From positions 1 through 8,178 of the forward strand of contig CAIMDH010000091.1 in NCBI GenBank assembly GCA_903839715.1: a stretch of DNA of 8,178 bases. Reading direction: 5' to 3'. This document shows, piece after piece, positions 1 to 5,349 of this stretch; positions within the stretch are counted from its first letter, which is position 1, and each line of letters begins with the position of its first letter. The stretch comes from an uncultured bacterium. Lineage in GTDB: Bacteria; Patescibacteriota; Minisyncoccia; Phycocordibacterales; UBA918. The translations under genes and the position numbers were made by a program. Under the pieces are notes generated by a model that was not told where the DNA came from, ran no database searches, and saw only the letters and a list, made by a program, of their open reading frames with translations.

Positions 1-101
1 AGTTGATCACGGAGCTTTCGACGCTCCTTTCCGTATTGCTTTGTGGCGAGCCAATCCTTGAGATGTGCTCGCAGAACCTCCTGTTTTGTTGCCATATTCA
101 T
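1..101 (-). CDS. N-terminal fragment of a probable transposase/integrase, cut by the window edge
   Basis: Read on the - strand, an open frame starts with ATG at 101 (MNMATKQEVL) or at 95 (MATKQEVL) and runs off the left edge with no stop. The visible 33 codons give a basic, helical, hydrophilic N terminus rich in K, R, E and L (segments such as LRAHLKDWLATKQ and GKERRKL). I associate this type of start with DDE integrase/transposase proteins that have an N-terminal helix-turn-helix, but no catalytic residue is visible. The direct repeats just upstream (113-199) fit iterated transposase-binding sites at an element end. No Shine-Dalgarno sequence precedes either ATG. It could equally be another DNA-binding protein. 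Confidence 0.4.
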   Translation of the reverse strand, partial: MNMATKQEVLRAHLKDWLATKQYGKERRKLRDQ

Positions 102-112
102 ATGGCTCGAAG

Positions 113-199
113 GTTGAACCTTATTTACTGTCTATTCAAGGGGGAAAGTTGAACGTTTATTATTGTCTATAACGGACCATTGCAGTTTATTACTTTCAT
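113..199. repeat. Iterated direct repeats upstream of the transposase-like gene
   Basis: Two 23-base copies at 113-135 and 148-170 match at 19 of 23 positions. Both begin GTTGAAC and end TGTCTAT, and they lie 35 bases apart start to start. A weaker third copy near 185-199 keeps GTTTATTA and a TTTCAT tail. Spaced direct repeats next to the start of a transposase gene are typical of multi-site element ends, where several transposase molecules bind. The exact outer tip of the element cannot be fixed here. Confidence 0.5.
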
Positions 200-207
200 G
201 ATAAATT
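180..207 (+). promoter_or_regulatory. Probable promoter for the ABC-F leader transcript
   Basis: There is a -35-like TTGCAG at 180-185, a 16-base spacer, and an extended -10-like TGATAAATT at 199-207. The predicted start is near 214, a few bases before the leader ORF at 219. The -10 hexamer is only a moderate match, so this is tentative. It overlaps the third copy of the transposon-type repeat. Confidence 0.35.
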
Positions 208-218
208 AGTTTAATTAT

Positions 219-284
219 ATGCCAAACATTCACTCAGCATTTCGTGGCGGAAAGAATACGGGCTTTTTTGTGGTGCCTGGGTAA
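219..284 (+). CDS. Putative leader peptide of the ABC-F gene (21 codons)
   Basis: ATG at 219 opens a 21-codon frame ending in TAA at 282-284. The peptide begins MPNIHSAFRG and ends TGFFVVPG. It lies just after a possible promoter and just before two alternative hairpins and a terminator that precede the ABC-F gene. The V-V-P codons (270-278) contain the 5' arm of the alternative hairpin, so a ribosome finishing the peptide would cover that arm. This is the arrangement of translation-coupled attenuators upstream of antibiotic-resistance ABC-F genes. No ribosome binding site is seen, but the ORF start lies close to the predicted transcript start, as for other genes here. A chance ORF of this length is possible. 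Confidence 0.4.
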   Translation: MPNIHSAFRGGKNTGFFVVPG

Positions 285-314
285 AAATTAAAAAATTTTG
301 CAAAAGGGCGCCAC
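270..314 (+). promoter_or_regulatory. Predicted antiterminator hairpin
   Basis: GTGGTGCC at 270-277 can pair with GGCGCCAC at 307-314 (eight pairs, one of them G-U). The 3' arm is shared with the terminator stem at 308-331, so the two structures exclude each other. The 5' arm lies in the last codons of the leader ORF. Free formation would favour read-through into the ABC-F gene, and masking by a ribosome at the leader stop codon would favour termination. Confidence 0.4.
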
Positions 315-337
315 AGGAATCTCTGCGGCGCTTTTTC
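308..337 (+). terminator. Intrinsic terminator in the ABC-F leader
   Basis: GCGCC-a-CAG at 308-316 pairs with CTG-c-GGCGC at 323-331 around a six-base loop, followed directly by five T. It lies between the leader ORF and the ABC-F start codon. It could end transcription coming from the left, or act as the off-state of an attenuator. Confidence 0.65.
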
Positions 338-343
338 TATAAT
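338..343 (+). promoter_or_regulatory. Possible second promoter (-10 box) close to the ABC-F start
   Basis: A perfect TATAAT at 338-343 lies 13 bases before the ATG at 357, immediately after the terminator T-run. There is no TG extension and no recognisable -35, because that region is the terminator hairpin. If active it would give a leader of about 7 bases and bypass the attenuator, giving basal expression. Confidence 0.4.
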
Positions 344-356
344 TTATTTCTATATC

Positions 357-1835
357 ATGAAAACTATCACTCTAAAAAACATCAGCAAGACTTTGGCACA
401 AAAGACTCTTTTTACTAACGTCTCGCTTTCTATCGTGCAGAGAGACCGAGTCGCTATTATTGGCAATAATGGAACAGGTAAAAGTACGTTGTTGAAGATT
501 ATGGTGGGTGTTGAATCAGTGGATGAAGGAGAAGTTCAAGTCAATCAATCAGTAGCCTATATTGGTCAAGAATTTGCCGGCGATCGAACGCTCTCTGTCG
601 CTGAGTATTTATCACAACAAAAGGTGACAGCGGGTGTTCATGCAATTATAAAAAAGTTTGGCATTATTAATCCGTCGTTACTAGAAAACGGAAATCTTTC
701 AGAACTTTCAGGTGGACAATTACGAGTGCTTGAAATTGCATGCGTACTATCACGTGGACCCATGTTTCTTTGTATAGATGAGCCGGAAAATCATCTCGAT
801 ATTAAAGTGCGTCATATTCTGACAGGGCTGTTACAAGACTATTGGGGCGCCGTCATTATGGTGTCACACGATCATATACTCATAAATAGTCTAACCAAGA
901 AAATTGTCTTGATTGAACACGAAGCAGTTAGTGTTACGACTGATCTAACGTATGAAGAATTAGTAGAAGAACGTTTAAAACGCCAAGATCTGATGCGTCA
1001 TGACTATCAGATGGCGAAACGTAAACTGACTAAAATGGCTAATTTAGTCACTGAACTTAAACGACAGACAACCTTTAGTGACAGTAAAGCAAAAACCTAC
1101 CAAATGAAGAAACGACAACTGGCGACAGAGAAAGAACTTGTAGAAACTATGATACGACCTGATACTCGTCGGCCAGAAATACGAGCTGGAGAGGTTGAGC
1201 AAAAACAGGGCAAGCTCATTGTGCAGCTAAATGAAGTTAGTGGTGGCTATGGTACGACAACGTTATTTTCAAAAGTTAATCTCGATATTCGCTTTGGGCA
1301 AAAACTCTGTATTCTCGGCCGAAACGGCACTGGAAAGACAACTCTTCTTAGACTTATTACCGGTGGTATTGAGCCACAAGCAGGCGAAGTGCGGACAGGC
1401 GTAAATATTAATACTGTTGTATTTAGTCAGCATAGTGAATTGCCGTTACAAAACACCGCCTTTGAATTGTTTGCAGCGATTGGTATTTCGAAAGATTCAG
1501 CTCGGTCTATTTTAACGCGTCTCATGTTTACTAAAGCTGAAATGGATATGGTAACGGAACGATTATCAGGTGGTCAAAAGCAACGACTACGTCTCGCGCT
1601 TATGTTTTATGCCAAACCTGATTTTGTGATTCTCGATGAGCCAACAAATAACCTTGATCCAGTTAACTGGCAATTTCTTGTAGAGCTTGTAGAAGAGTTT
1701 GAGGGAACGGTACTCTGTGTAACGCACGATCAATCGTTCCTCGAGGCAATAAATGAATTAATTATTCTGGTAGTAGCCAAAAAGACACTCATCCGGGTAT
1801 GGGGATCAATTGATGGCGCGATTTCACTTTTGTAG
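357..1835 (+). CDS. ABC-F family ATPase, probable ribosome-protection (antibiotic resistance) factor
   Basis: The 492-residue protein has two tandem ABC ATPase domains and no membrane segment, the layout of ABC-F proteins, which act on the ribosome rather than in transport. Domain 1: Walker A GNNGTGKST (36-44), Q-loop Q71, signature LSGGQ (117-121), Walker B with DEPENHLD (141-148), switch His171. Domain 2: Walker A GRNGTGKTT (321-329), Q-loop Q358, signature LSGGQ (403-407), DEPTNNLD (427-434), His457. Both catalytic Glu (142, 428) are present, so both sites should hydrolyse ATP. The charged, helical stretch at about 195-280 is the inter-domain linker, which in this family reaches the peptidyl-tRNA site. 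DEPENHLD in place of the usual DEPTNHLD is a small deviation. The leader looks like an attenuator, which supports a drug-inducible role, but the drug class cannot be read from sequence. A housekeeping ABC-F role remains possible. Confidence 0.9.
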   Translation: MKTITLKNISKTLAQKTLFTNVSLSIVQRDRVAIIGNNGTGKSTLLKIMVGVESVDEGEVQVNQSVAYIGQEFAGDRTLSVAEYLSQQKVTAGVHAIIKKFGIINPSLLENGNLSELSGGQLRVLEIACVLSRGPMFLCIDEPENHLDIKVRHILTGLLQDYWGAVIMVSHDHILINSLTKKIVLIEHEAVSVTTDLTYEELVEERLKRQDLMRHDYQMAKRKLTKMANLVTELKRQTTFSDSKAKTYQMKKRQLATEKELVETMIRPDTRRPEIRAGEVEQKQGKLIVQLNEVSGGYGTTTLFSKVNLDIRFGQKLCILGRNGTGKTTLLRLITGGIEPQAGEVRTGVNINTVVFSQHSELPLQNTAFELFAAIGISKDSARSILTRLMFTKAEMDMVTERLSGGQKQRLRLALMFYAKPDFVILDEPTNNLDPVNWQFLVELVEEFEGTVLCVTHDQSFLEAINELIILVVAKKTLIRVWGSIDGAISLL

Positions 1836-1854
1836 GTCACATTGTAAATAAAAA

Positions 1855-1883
1855 GTTCTAACATCGTCCCATAAGGTGCACAA
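1855..1883 (+). repeat. Boundary tag copy 1 (after ABC-F)
   Basis: The copy reads TTCTAAC at 1856-1862, then CGTCCCATAAGGTGCAC at 1865-1881. It starts 19 bases after the ABC-F stop. The same motif recurs at 3474, 3970, 5931 and 6691 in the same orientation. Here it runs directly into hairpin A of the first structured element, sharing GCACA. Confidence 0.7.
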
Positions 1884-1919
1884 ATAAAAGAGCGCCTTCT
1901 GGCGCTCTTTTATTTGTGC
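1878..1919. terminator. Hairpin A of element 1; long perfect palindrome, likely bidirectional terminator
   Basis: GCACAAATAAAAGAGCGCC (1878-1896) pairs perfectly with its reverse complement at 1901-1919 around the loop TTCT, a 19-pair stem. A-rich and T-rich tracts flank the GC-rich inner part, so it can work as a terminator on both strands. It would end the ABC-F transcript. Equivalent hairpins starting GCACA and ending TGTGC occur at 2076-2136 and 3992-4048, so it is also a recurring module of the elements. Confidence 0.7.
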
Positions 1920-2077
1920 GGGCGAAGCAAAGCGCCTGCGCGCTTTGTGTGAGGAATCGAACCGCCGGAACCTTGTGGCTCTGCCACAGGTGAGGTGTGT
2001 CCCGCGGCACCTGCTAGTTTATGAGCGAAGCGAAATAAAATAGCTTGGTGACCGTCAGGATCATTCCTCTCGCCCGC
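1918..2077 (+). repeat. Structured element 1 (nested-arm imperfect palindrome)
   Basis: The outer arm GCGGGCGA (1918-1925) pairs with TCGCCCGC (2070-2077). Inside the left arm sits side hairpin B, CAAAGCGC/GCGCTTTG (1928-1935/1940-1947). The inner arm GAGGAAT (1951-1957) pairs with ATTCCTC (2063-2069). The roughly 105-base centre differs from the other copies and holds a hairpin TGTGGC/GCCACA (1974-1979/1983-1988). No ORF is convincing. It could be a structured RNA, a recombination site that folds as single strand, or a non-autonomous mobile element. It accounts for most of the first half of the 470-base gap after the ABC-F gene. Confidence 0.6.
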
Positions 2078-2136
2078 ACACATATGTTTCAGAAAAAGTC
2101 CCCGTTAGGGGCTTTTTCTTTTGAAACATAGTGTGC
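2076..2136. terminator. Hairpin A of element 2
   Basis: GCACA (2076-2080) pairs with TGTGC (2132-2136). TATGTTTCA (2083-2091) pairs with TGAAACATA (2122-2130). GAAAAAG and CCCC (ending at 2103) pair with GGGG and CTTTTTC (2108-2118), with small bulges. Its GCACA start is also the end of element 1, so the two elements abut or overlap. T-runs make it terminator-like. Confidence 0.6.
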
Positions 2137-2287
2137 TGGTGAAGTAAGTGCCCAATGGCACTTGCGTGAAGAATCGAAAACCGCAGCGATGCCGAAGGCG
2201 AGCGAGGTGGGGTAGCGAACACTTAGTAGATTTGGAGTGAAATGAACAAATATACTTAGTGATTCGTGACCGATTCTTCTCGCTCGT
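2135..2287 (+). repeat. Structured element 2, tandem to element 1
   Basis: The outer arm GCTGGTGA (2135-2142) can pair with TCGCTCGT (2280-2287) if G-U pairs are allowed, with one mismatch. Side hairpin B is AAGTGCC/GGCACTT (2146-2152/2157-2163). The inner arm GAAGAATCG (2168-2176) pairs perfectly with CGATTCTTC (2271-2279). Compared with element 1, a G-C pair of the inner arm has become A-T on both sides, a compensatory change. The centre has no recognisable gene. The promoter of the next gene begins within a few bases of the right end. Confidence 0.55.
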
Positions 2288-2290
2288 ATT

Positions 2291-2299
2291 TGCTATAAT
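2291..2299 (+). promoter_or_regulatory. Extended -10 promoter, leaderless start
   Basis: TGCTATAAT lies six bases before the ATG at 2306, so transcription should begin at or within a base or two of the start codon. There is no -35 consensus and no room for a ribosome binding site. Confidence 0.7.
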
Positions 2300-2305
2300 T
2301 CGTAT

Positions 2306-2941
2306 ATGTTAGAAATCATCATTACATACCTTCGCAATGAATTTGAACCAGACGCTATCATTCTGCATGGTTCTCGTGCAAGAAGTAAGGAACGCGCACA
2401 TAGTGACTGGGATTTTATTCTCATCTATTCGGAAGGAAGGGAAAAACCAGAAAGCGGCCGGATACTATATGAGGGTCAAAACATTGAGTTTGTAGTGTCC
2501 TCAGTGCCTGTGGTGTCGATAGTTGATAGTTTTGACGTTAAGCTTCGTGGGGCAAAAGTAGTATATGAAATCGATGGAATAGGTACTACTTTGCCTGATC
2601 AAGTAAATAAAGAGTATGTGCTAGGTTTGTTGTGGAGTGATGATAAGAAGGCGGCCCATAAACTTTGGATTGAGGGGAGGATAGATGGCATGAGGGATTG
2701 TGTAGGTGAACCATTAGTTTTTTATAAATATTTTGCAGATTTTTACTCAAGAGTTTTTAATTACTGGTATTGGATAAAGAAAGGTGAATATTCGCAACCC
2801 GTCTATATAGCTTTAGAAGATTTAGAAAAGGAAGACCCTGAGTATTTAGCACTTGTTGATGATTTGTTGAAACAAGAATCGTTGAAAATAAAAGTTGAAG
2901 TTTGCGAAAAAATAAAGGAACATCTTTTTGTATATGAGTAA
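2306..2941 (+). CDS. Nucleotidyltransferase-domain protein (MNT/KNTase-like fold)
   Basis: This 211-residue protein has an N-terminal polymerase-beta-type nucleotidyltransferase domain. HGSRAR (21-26) and SDWD (33-36) form the GS...DxD active-site pattern with D34 and D36 as metal ligands, and E61 in IEFVV is a likely third carboxylate. Such domains transfer NMP from NTPs to small molecules (as in aminoglycoside nucleotidyltransferases), proteins or RNA. The C-terminal half (about 100-211) looks helical, with aromatic-rich FYKYFADFYSRVFNYWYW (139-156), perhaps a substrate-binding bundle. It starts directly after an extended -10 box and overlaps the next gene by eight bases, so the two are translated together. 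No HEPN partner is seen next to it, which makes an MNT antitoxin less likely. The substrate is unknown. Confidence 0.75.
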   Translation: MLEIIITYLRNEFEPDAIILHGSRARSKERAHSDWDFILIYSEGREKPESGRILYEGQNIEFVVSSVPVVSIVDSFDVKLRGAKVVYEIDGIGTTLPDQVNKEYVLGLLWSDDKKAAHKLWIEGRIDGMRDCVGEPLVFYKYFADFYSRVFNYWYWIKKGEYSQPVYIALEDLEKEDPEYLALVDDLLKQESLKIKVEVCEKIKEHLFVYE

Positions 2942-3455
2942 AAATACAAAAAGCATTGCAGTTGTGGTGGTTGATATGCAGGATTTTTTTCTTGGGAACG
3001 TAAATTTTTCTGTTAAGAAAGAGTTATTTGAAAATCAACGTAAAGTATTGTCTCTGTGTAATAAAAATAAAATCCCAGTAATATTTTTGGAGTATGGCGA
3101 TGGAGGTGTATCAAGAGGATATACAAACTCTGTTCTCAAAAGGAGTATAGACAAAAGTCTTGCTACAGTAATAGTAAAAGACTCAAATAGTGGCTTTACT
3201 AATCCATATTTAGGTAAGTTATTAAATGATTTATCTATCAAAAGGATAATTTTAATGGGTATAAATGCGAATGGGTGCGTACAAGACACTGCCATTGGTG
3301 CTGTTAAGAGAAATTATAAAGTTATAACAGCAAAAGGCATCATAGCTAATTCGTATAGTACAGAAATAAAACTTTCTAATAAAAACAGGAGGTGGTATGA
3401 AAATAACACCAATTACTTGAAGTCAGTGGATGACCTCGTTCAGGAGTTTGACTGA
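2934..3455 (+). CDS. Isochorismatase-family cysteine hydrolase
   Basis: This 173-residue cytosolic protein has the isochorismatase-like alpha/beta fold. The likely catalytic triad is Asp14 in VVVVDMQDFF, Lys82 in VIVKDSNSGF and Cys115 in GINANGCVQDTA, all at the usual spacing. The family hydrolyses amide or ether bonds in small molecules (isochorismate, nicotinamide, N-carbamoyl compounds); the substrate cannot be read here. I chose ATG 2934 rather than the in-frame TTG at 2928. The ATG overlaps the stop of the upstream nucleotidyltransferase (ATGAGTAA), and no Shine-Dalgarno sequence is well placed, which suggests coupled re-initiation. The gene is AT-richer than its partner (runs of AAA and ATA codons), possibly a different origin. 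A boundary tag follows 18 bases after the TGA stop. Confidence 0.8.
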   Translation: MSKNTKSIAVVVVDMQDFFLGNVNFSVKKELFENQRKVLSLCNKNKIPVIFLEYGDGGVSRGYTNSVLKRSIDKSLATVIVKDSNSGFTNPYLGKLLNDLSIKRIILMGINANGCVQDTAIGAVKRNYKVITAKGIIANSYSTEIKLSNKNRRWYENNTNYLKSVDDLVQEFD

Positions 3456-3473
3456 TATTAGATTTCAGTAAAA

Positions 3474-3498
3474 CTCTAACACTGTCTCATAAAGACTG
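3474..3498 (+). repeat. Boundary tag copy 2 (short form, no structured element)
   Basis: CTCTAAC at 3474-3480 is followed by TGTCTCATAAAG, a diverged form of the CGTCCCATAAGG core. It lies 18 bases after the stop of the isochorismatase gene, and the next promoter starts seven bases later. No hairpin A or nested arms follow, so this boundary is minimal or deleted. Confidence 0.5.
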
Positions 3499-3504
3499 TA
3501 ATCC

Positions 3505-3513
3505 TGTTATACT
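3505..3513 (+). promoter_or_regulatory. Extended -10 promoter, near-leaderless
   Basis: TGTTATACT lies eight bases before the ATG at 3522. An ATG at 3517 leads to an immediate stop (ATGAAATGA), so the start at 3522 is used. There is no -35 or ribosome binding site. Confidence 0.6.
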
Positions 3514-3521
3514 TAAATGAA

Positions 3522-3968
3522 ATGAATTACGAATCAGTTACATCAAAATCAGACATAGATCAGTTGCTGGGCAAGAAATCACAATATGGAGATTTTGAAT
3601 ACTCCTACGGAAACGAAACGATAAGTTTACTTAAAAATAATTTTGATCTACCCGACAGCCTATATCTTTTGGTGAAAGATGGTGAAAAATTTGCTGGATT
3701 TGTTTCTTGTGACAGAGATTGGTGGGAAGATAACTGTTTTTTTCTTAGGGAAATATTTGTAGACGAAACTTACCAAGGTCAGGGAATTGGTAGAGAGCTA
3801 ATGGCTAGATGTGTAGATCATGCACAAAAACGCAATGCGCTAATACTTGTTACACAAACAGCATTTGAAAATATTCCAATGCAAAAACTTTGCGAATCAT
3901 TTGGTTTTCAGAAGTGGGATAATCCTAGATGGCAAGAAGGAATCACCTATAAACTTTTTTTGAAATAG
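3522..3968 (+). CDS. GNAT family N-acetyltransferase
   Basis: This 148-residue protein covers one full GNAT domain, which moves an acetyl group from acetyl-CoA to an amine. Motif A is clear: the strand LREIFVDETY (75-84) is followed by QGQGIGR (85-91), the Q/RxxGxG/A loop that holds the CoA pyrophosphate. Later, NIPMQKLCESFGFQ (117-130) matches the C-terminal motif of the fold (N...A..LYE..GF type). WEDN and the aromatic-rich region at 66-75 probably shape the acceptor pocket. The acceptor is unknown: small GNATs next to resistance-type genes often acetylate antibiotics or polyamines, but others act on proteins. It stands alone with its own promoter, and a boundary tag begins one base after its stop. 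Confidence 0.88.
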   Translation: MNYESVTSKSDIDQLLGKKSQYGDFEYSYGNETISLLKNNFDLPDSLYLLVKDGEKFAGFVSCDRDWWEDNCFFLREIFVDETYQGQGIGRELMARCVDHAQKRNALILVTQTAFENIPMQKLCESFGFQKWDNPRWQEGITYKLFLK

Positions 3969-3969
3969 A

Positions 3970-3996
3970 TTCAAATATCGTCCCATAGGGTGCACA
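3970..3996 (+). repeat. Boundary tag copy 3 (after GNAT)
   Basis: TTCAAAT at 3970-3976 is followed by CGTCCCATAGGGTGCAC at 3979-3995. The core matches copy 1 except for one base. It begins right after the GNAT stop codon and leads straight into hairpin A of element 3. Confidence 0.7.
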
Positions 3997-4048
3997 GCCA
4001 AAATGAAAAGTCGTTCCATCAAGGACGGCTTTTCTGTTCTTGCTGTGC
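3992..4048. terminator. Hairpin A of element 3
   Basis: GCACAGC (3992-3998) pairs with GCTGTGC (4042-4048). GAAAAGTCGTTC (about 4005-4016) pairs with GGACGGCTTTTC (4023-4034), including two G-U pairs on the + strand. A T-rich descending arm makes it a likely terminator for the GNAT mRNA. It is equivalent to the hairpins at 1878-1919 and 2076-2136. Confidence 0.6.
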
Positions 4049-4177
4049 GGAGCGAAGGAACATGTTGGGAGCATGTTCAGTGAGGAAGCGAAGCCCGATT
4101 GAGCTGGATTGTGAGCTTGCGAAACAATCCGGCCGATGGGGATACTGAAACCGTAGGTTTCGATTCCTCTCGTCCGC
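4047..4177 (+). repeat. Structured element 3 (nested-arm imperfect palindrome)
   Basis: The outer arm GCGGAgCGA (4047-4055, one bulged G) pairs with TCGTCCGC (4170-4177). Side hairpin B is GAACATG/CATGTTC (4058-4064/4072-4078). The inner arm GAGGAAgCGAA (4082-4092) pairs with TTCGATTCCTC (4159-4169), with one mismatch. The centre has a hairpin GGATTGT/ACAATCC (4106-4112/4124-4130). The order of parts matches elements 1 and 2, though the hairpin sequences differ. One G-C pair of the element 1 outer arm is A-T here on both sides, which argues for a conserved fold. Confidence 0.6.
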
Positions 4178-4191
4178 CAGATTTTAATTTT

Positions 4192-4200
4192 TGGTATACT
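4192..4200 (+). promoter_or_regulatory. Extended -10 promoter, near-leaderless
   Basis: TGGTATACT lies eight bases before ATG 4209 and follows the right arm of element 3 within about 15 bases. It rules out the in-frame TTG at 4191 as a start, because that codon would lie inside the promoter. Confidence 0.65.
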
Positions 4201-4208
4201 GTTTCTAT

Positions 4209-4766
4209 ATGTCCAAGCCCAATAAAAACCGCCCGTATGAATTGCTGGAGTACAACCCAGAATGGAAAATGTGGTTTCAGGTGAGAAGTGAAAAAATTAA
4301 ACCACTTTTTGGCGATAACTTAATTAGTATCGAGCATATAGGCAGTACCTCAATTGAGAGAATGATAGCAAAGCCAAATATCGATATTCTGGTAGTTGTT
4401 AAGGATTTAGACGACGTTACAAAACGATTAGAATCTTTTACCAATGAAGGATATACACCACAAGGAAGAGAGTATGTTGGTGGTGGTGACGAATACATAA
4501 CCGAGGATACGTCAGACGGCAGACGAATAACTAGTATTCACGTCCTTCAAGAAGGAAATCCAAAAATCACTGCTTACCGCGAGTTTAGAGACTATCTTAG
4601 AGTGCATGAACAAGAAAAAAATCTATATATAGAAACAAAGAAAAAAATATATGTAGAAAACACAACGAATTACAGCGGATACGACTCAGGAAAAGCCGAA
4701 ACAATAAAGGCTATCAAAATGCGAGCTCATGAATGGTCTAAAATAAATTTACCTGAATTAGCTTAA
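4209..4766 (+). CDS. GrpB family protein (UPF0157, nucleotidyltransferase-like fold)
   Basis: This 185-residue protein starts at ATG 4209, just after a promoter. Family hallmarks are YNPEW (15-19), IEHIGSTSI (41-49), KPNIDI (55-60) and HVLQEGNPKITAYREFRDYL (111-130), followed by a charged helical C terminus with YDSGKAETIKAI. GrpB proteins have a nucleotidyltransferase-type fold, and a related domain is fused to dephospho-CoA kinase in some bacteria. Their reaction is not established in general; GST-like and DxD-like residues suggest nucleotide binding. They are common as lone accessory genes and in cassette-like regions. The gene ends 46 bases before the next gene, which has its own promoter, so it is probably a separate unit. 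Confidence 0.87.
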   Translation: MSKPNKNRPYELLEYNPEWKMWFQVRSEKIKPLFGDNLISIEHIGSTSIERMIAKPNIDILVVVKDLDDVTKRLESFTNEGYTPQGREYVGGGDEYITEDTSDGRRITSIHVLQEGNPKITAYREFRDYLRVHEQEKNLYIETKKKIYVENTTNYSGYDSGKAETIKAIKMRAHEWSKINLPELA

Positions 4767-4797
4767 TAACTTGTAACCAATTTTTTTTACCTGCGTT

Positions 4798-4806
4798 TGC
4801 TATAAT
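4798..4806 (+). promoter_or_regulatory. Extended -10 promoter, leaderless start
   Basis: TGCTATAAT lies six bases before ATG 4813, identical in sequence and spacing to the promoter at 2291. It should drive the kinase and the S51 peptidase gene behind it. Confidence 0.7.
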
Positions 4807-4812
4807 TAGTCC

Positions 4813-5346
4813 ATGAATAAGCCAAAATTGATTATCTTGTATGGTTTTGCTGCCAGCGGTAAAACAACACTTGCTAAAAAGTATATAAGTCAGAACCCAA
4901 TGTCATTTTGTCTTGAAAGTGATGTTTTGATAAGTCATATTGGCGACTGGAGAAAGAACGAAGTTGAGGCTCGTAATCTAATTCATTCGTACATCAAGAT
5001 ACTTGCAAAAGCGCACCTTCAAAAAGGTTTTAGTGTTGCCGTGCCCTGTCTGCTAAATGATGTGACATATCCACAAGAGTTACAAAGAGTTGCAGAAGAA
5101 TCTGGGGCAGATTTTCGAGAAGTTTATATTGATATAGAAAAAGAAGATGCAGTAAATCGTCTGCTAGGTAGAGGCTGTTGGGGCGAAGAAGGGTCACGTC
5201 AACTTACTGAAGATGACAGAGTGATGCTAGAGGGGCGATTTGATTATATGAAAGATCTAATGCAGAGCAGACCAGAGGCAAGAAAAATAACTTCAAAGTT
5301 AAGCGATATTGAGAATACGTACGAACAAATGCTTTTGGCTGTCTAA
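4813..5346 (+). CDS. P-loop kinase-like ATPase (AAA_33 / zeta-toxin-like family)
   Basis: This 177-residue protein has the P-loop GFAASGKTT (11-19) at the N terminus and ESD at 35-37, with D37 a likely catalytic or substrate-binding acid. AVPCLL (56-61 after IHSYIKILAKAHLQKGF) is the strand that precedes the second part of the core. RLLGRGCWGEEGSRQL is an Arg-containing lid near 125-145. This layout is that of small ATP-dependent phosphotransferases such as AAA_33 proteins, chloramphenicol phosphotransferase and zeta toxins. The substrate is unknown. No epsilon-type antitoxin is next to it, so a metabolic or antibiotic kinase is at least as likely as a toxin. The next gene starts three bases after its stop. 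Confidence 0.78.
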   Translation: MNKPKLIILYGFAASGKTTLAKKYISQNPMSFCLESDVLISHIGDWRKNEVEARNLIHSYIKILAKAHLQKGFSVAVPCLLNDVTYPQELQRVAEESGADFREVYIDIEKEDAVNRLLGRGCWGEEGSRQLTEDDRVMLEGRFDYMKDLMQSRPEARKITSKLSDIENTYEQMLLAV

Positions 5347-5349
5347 AAT

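Noticed and set aside
1918..2077. A tRNA gene on either strand in the structured element
   Set aside because: Although the arms look like a T-loop and acceptor strand, the T-stem does not close, there is no D-arm or anticodon arm at proper spacing, and the paired arms are about 150 bases apart.
1855..2290. A classical integron attC site
   Set aside because: TCTAAC resembles an R'' core, but no matching GTTRRRY core follows after the palindrome, and the arms carry an extra side hairpin not seen in attC sites. Kept only as a cassette-like hypothesis.
3453..3455. UGA recoding (as in some candidate phyla)
   Set aside because: The TGA ends the isochorismatase at the family's normal length, a stop follows two codons later, and Trp and Gly use standard codons throughout.
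4191..4208. TTG at 4191 as start of the GrpB protein
   Set aside because: The codon sits within the TGGTATACT promoter, so it would not be in the mRNA; ATG 4209 also fits the family N terminus.
4099..4284. A 61-codon ORF on the + strand
   Set aside because: It lies across the palindromic element and into the GrpB gene in another frame, with a composition dictated by the hairpins and no start signal.
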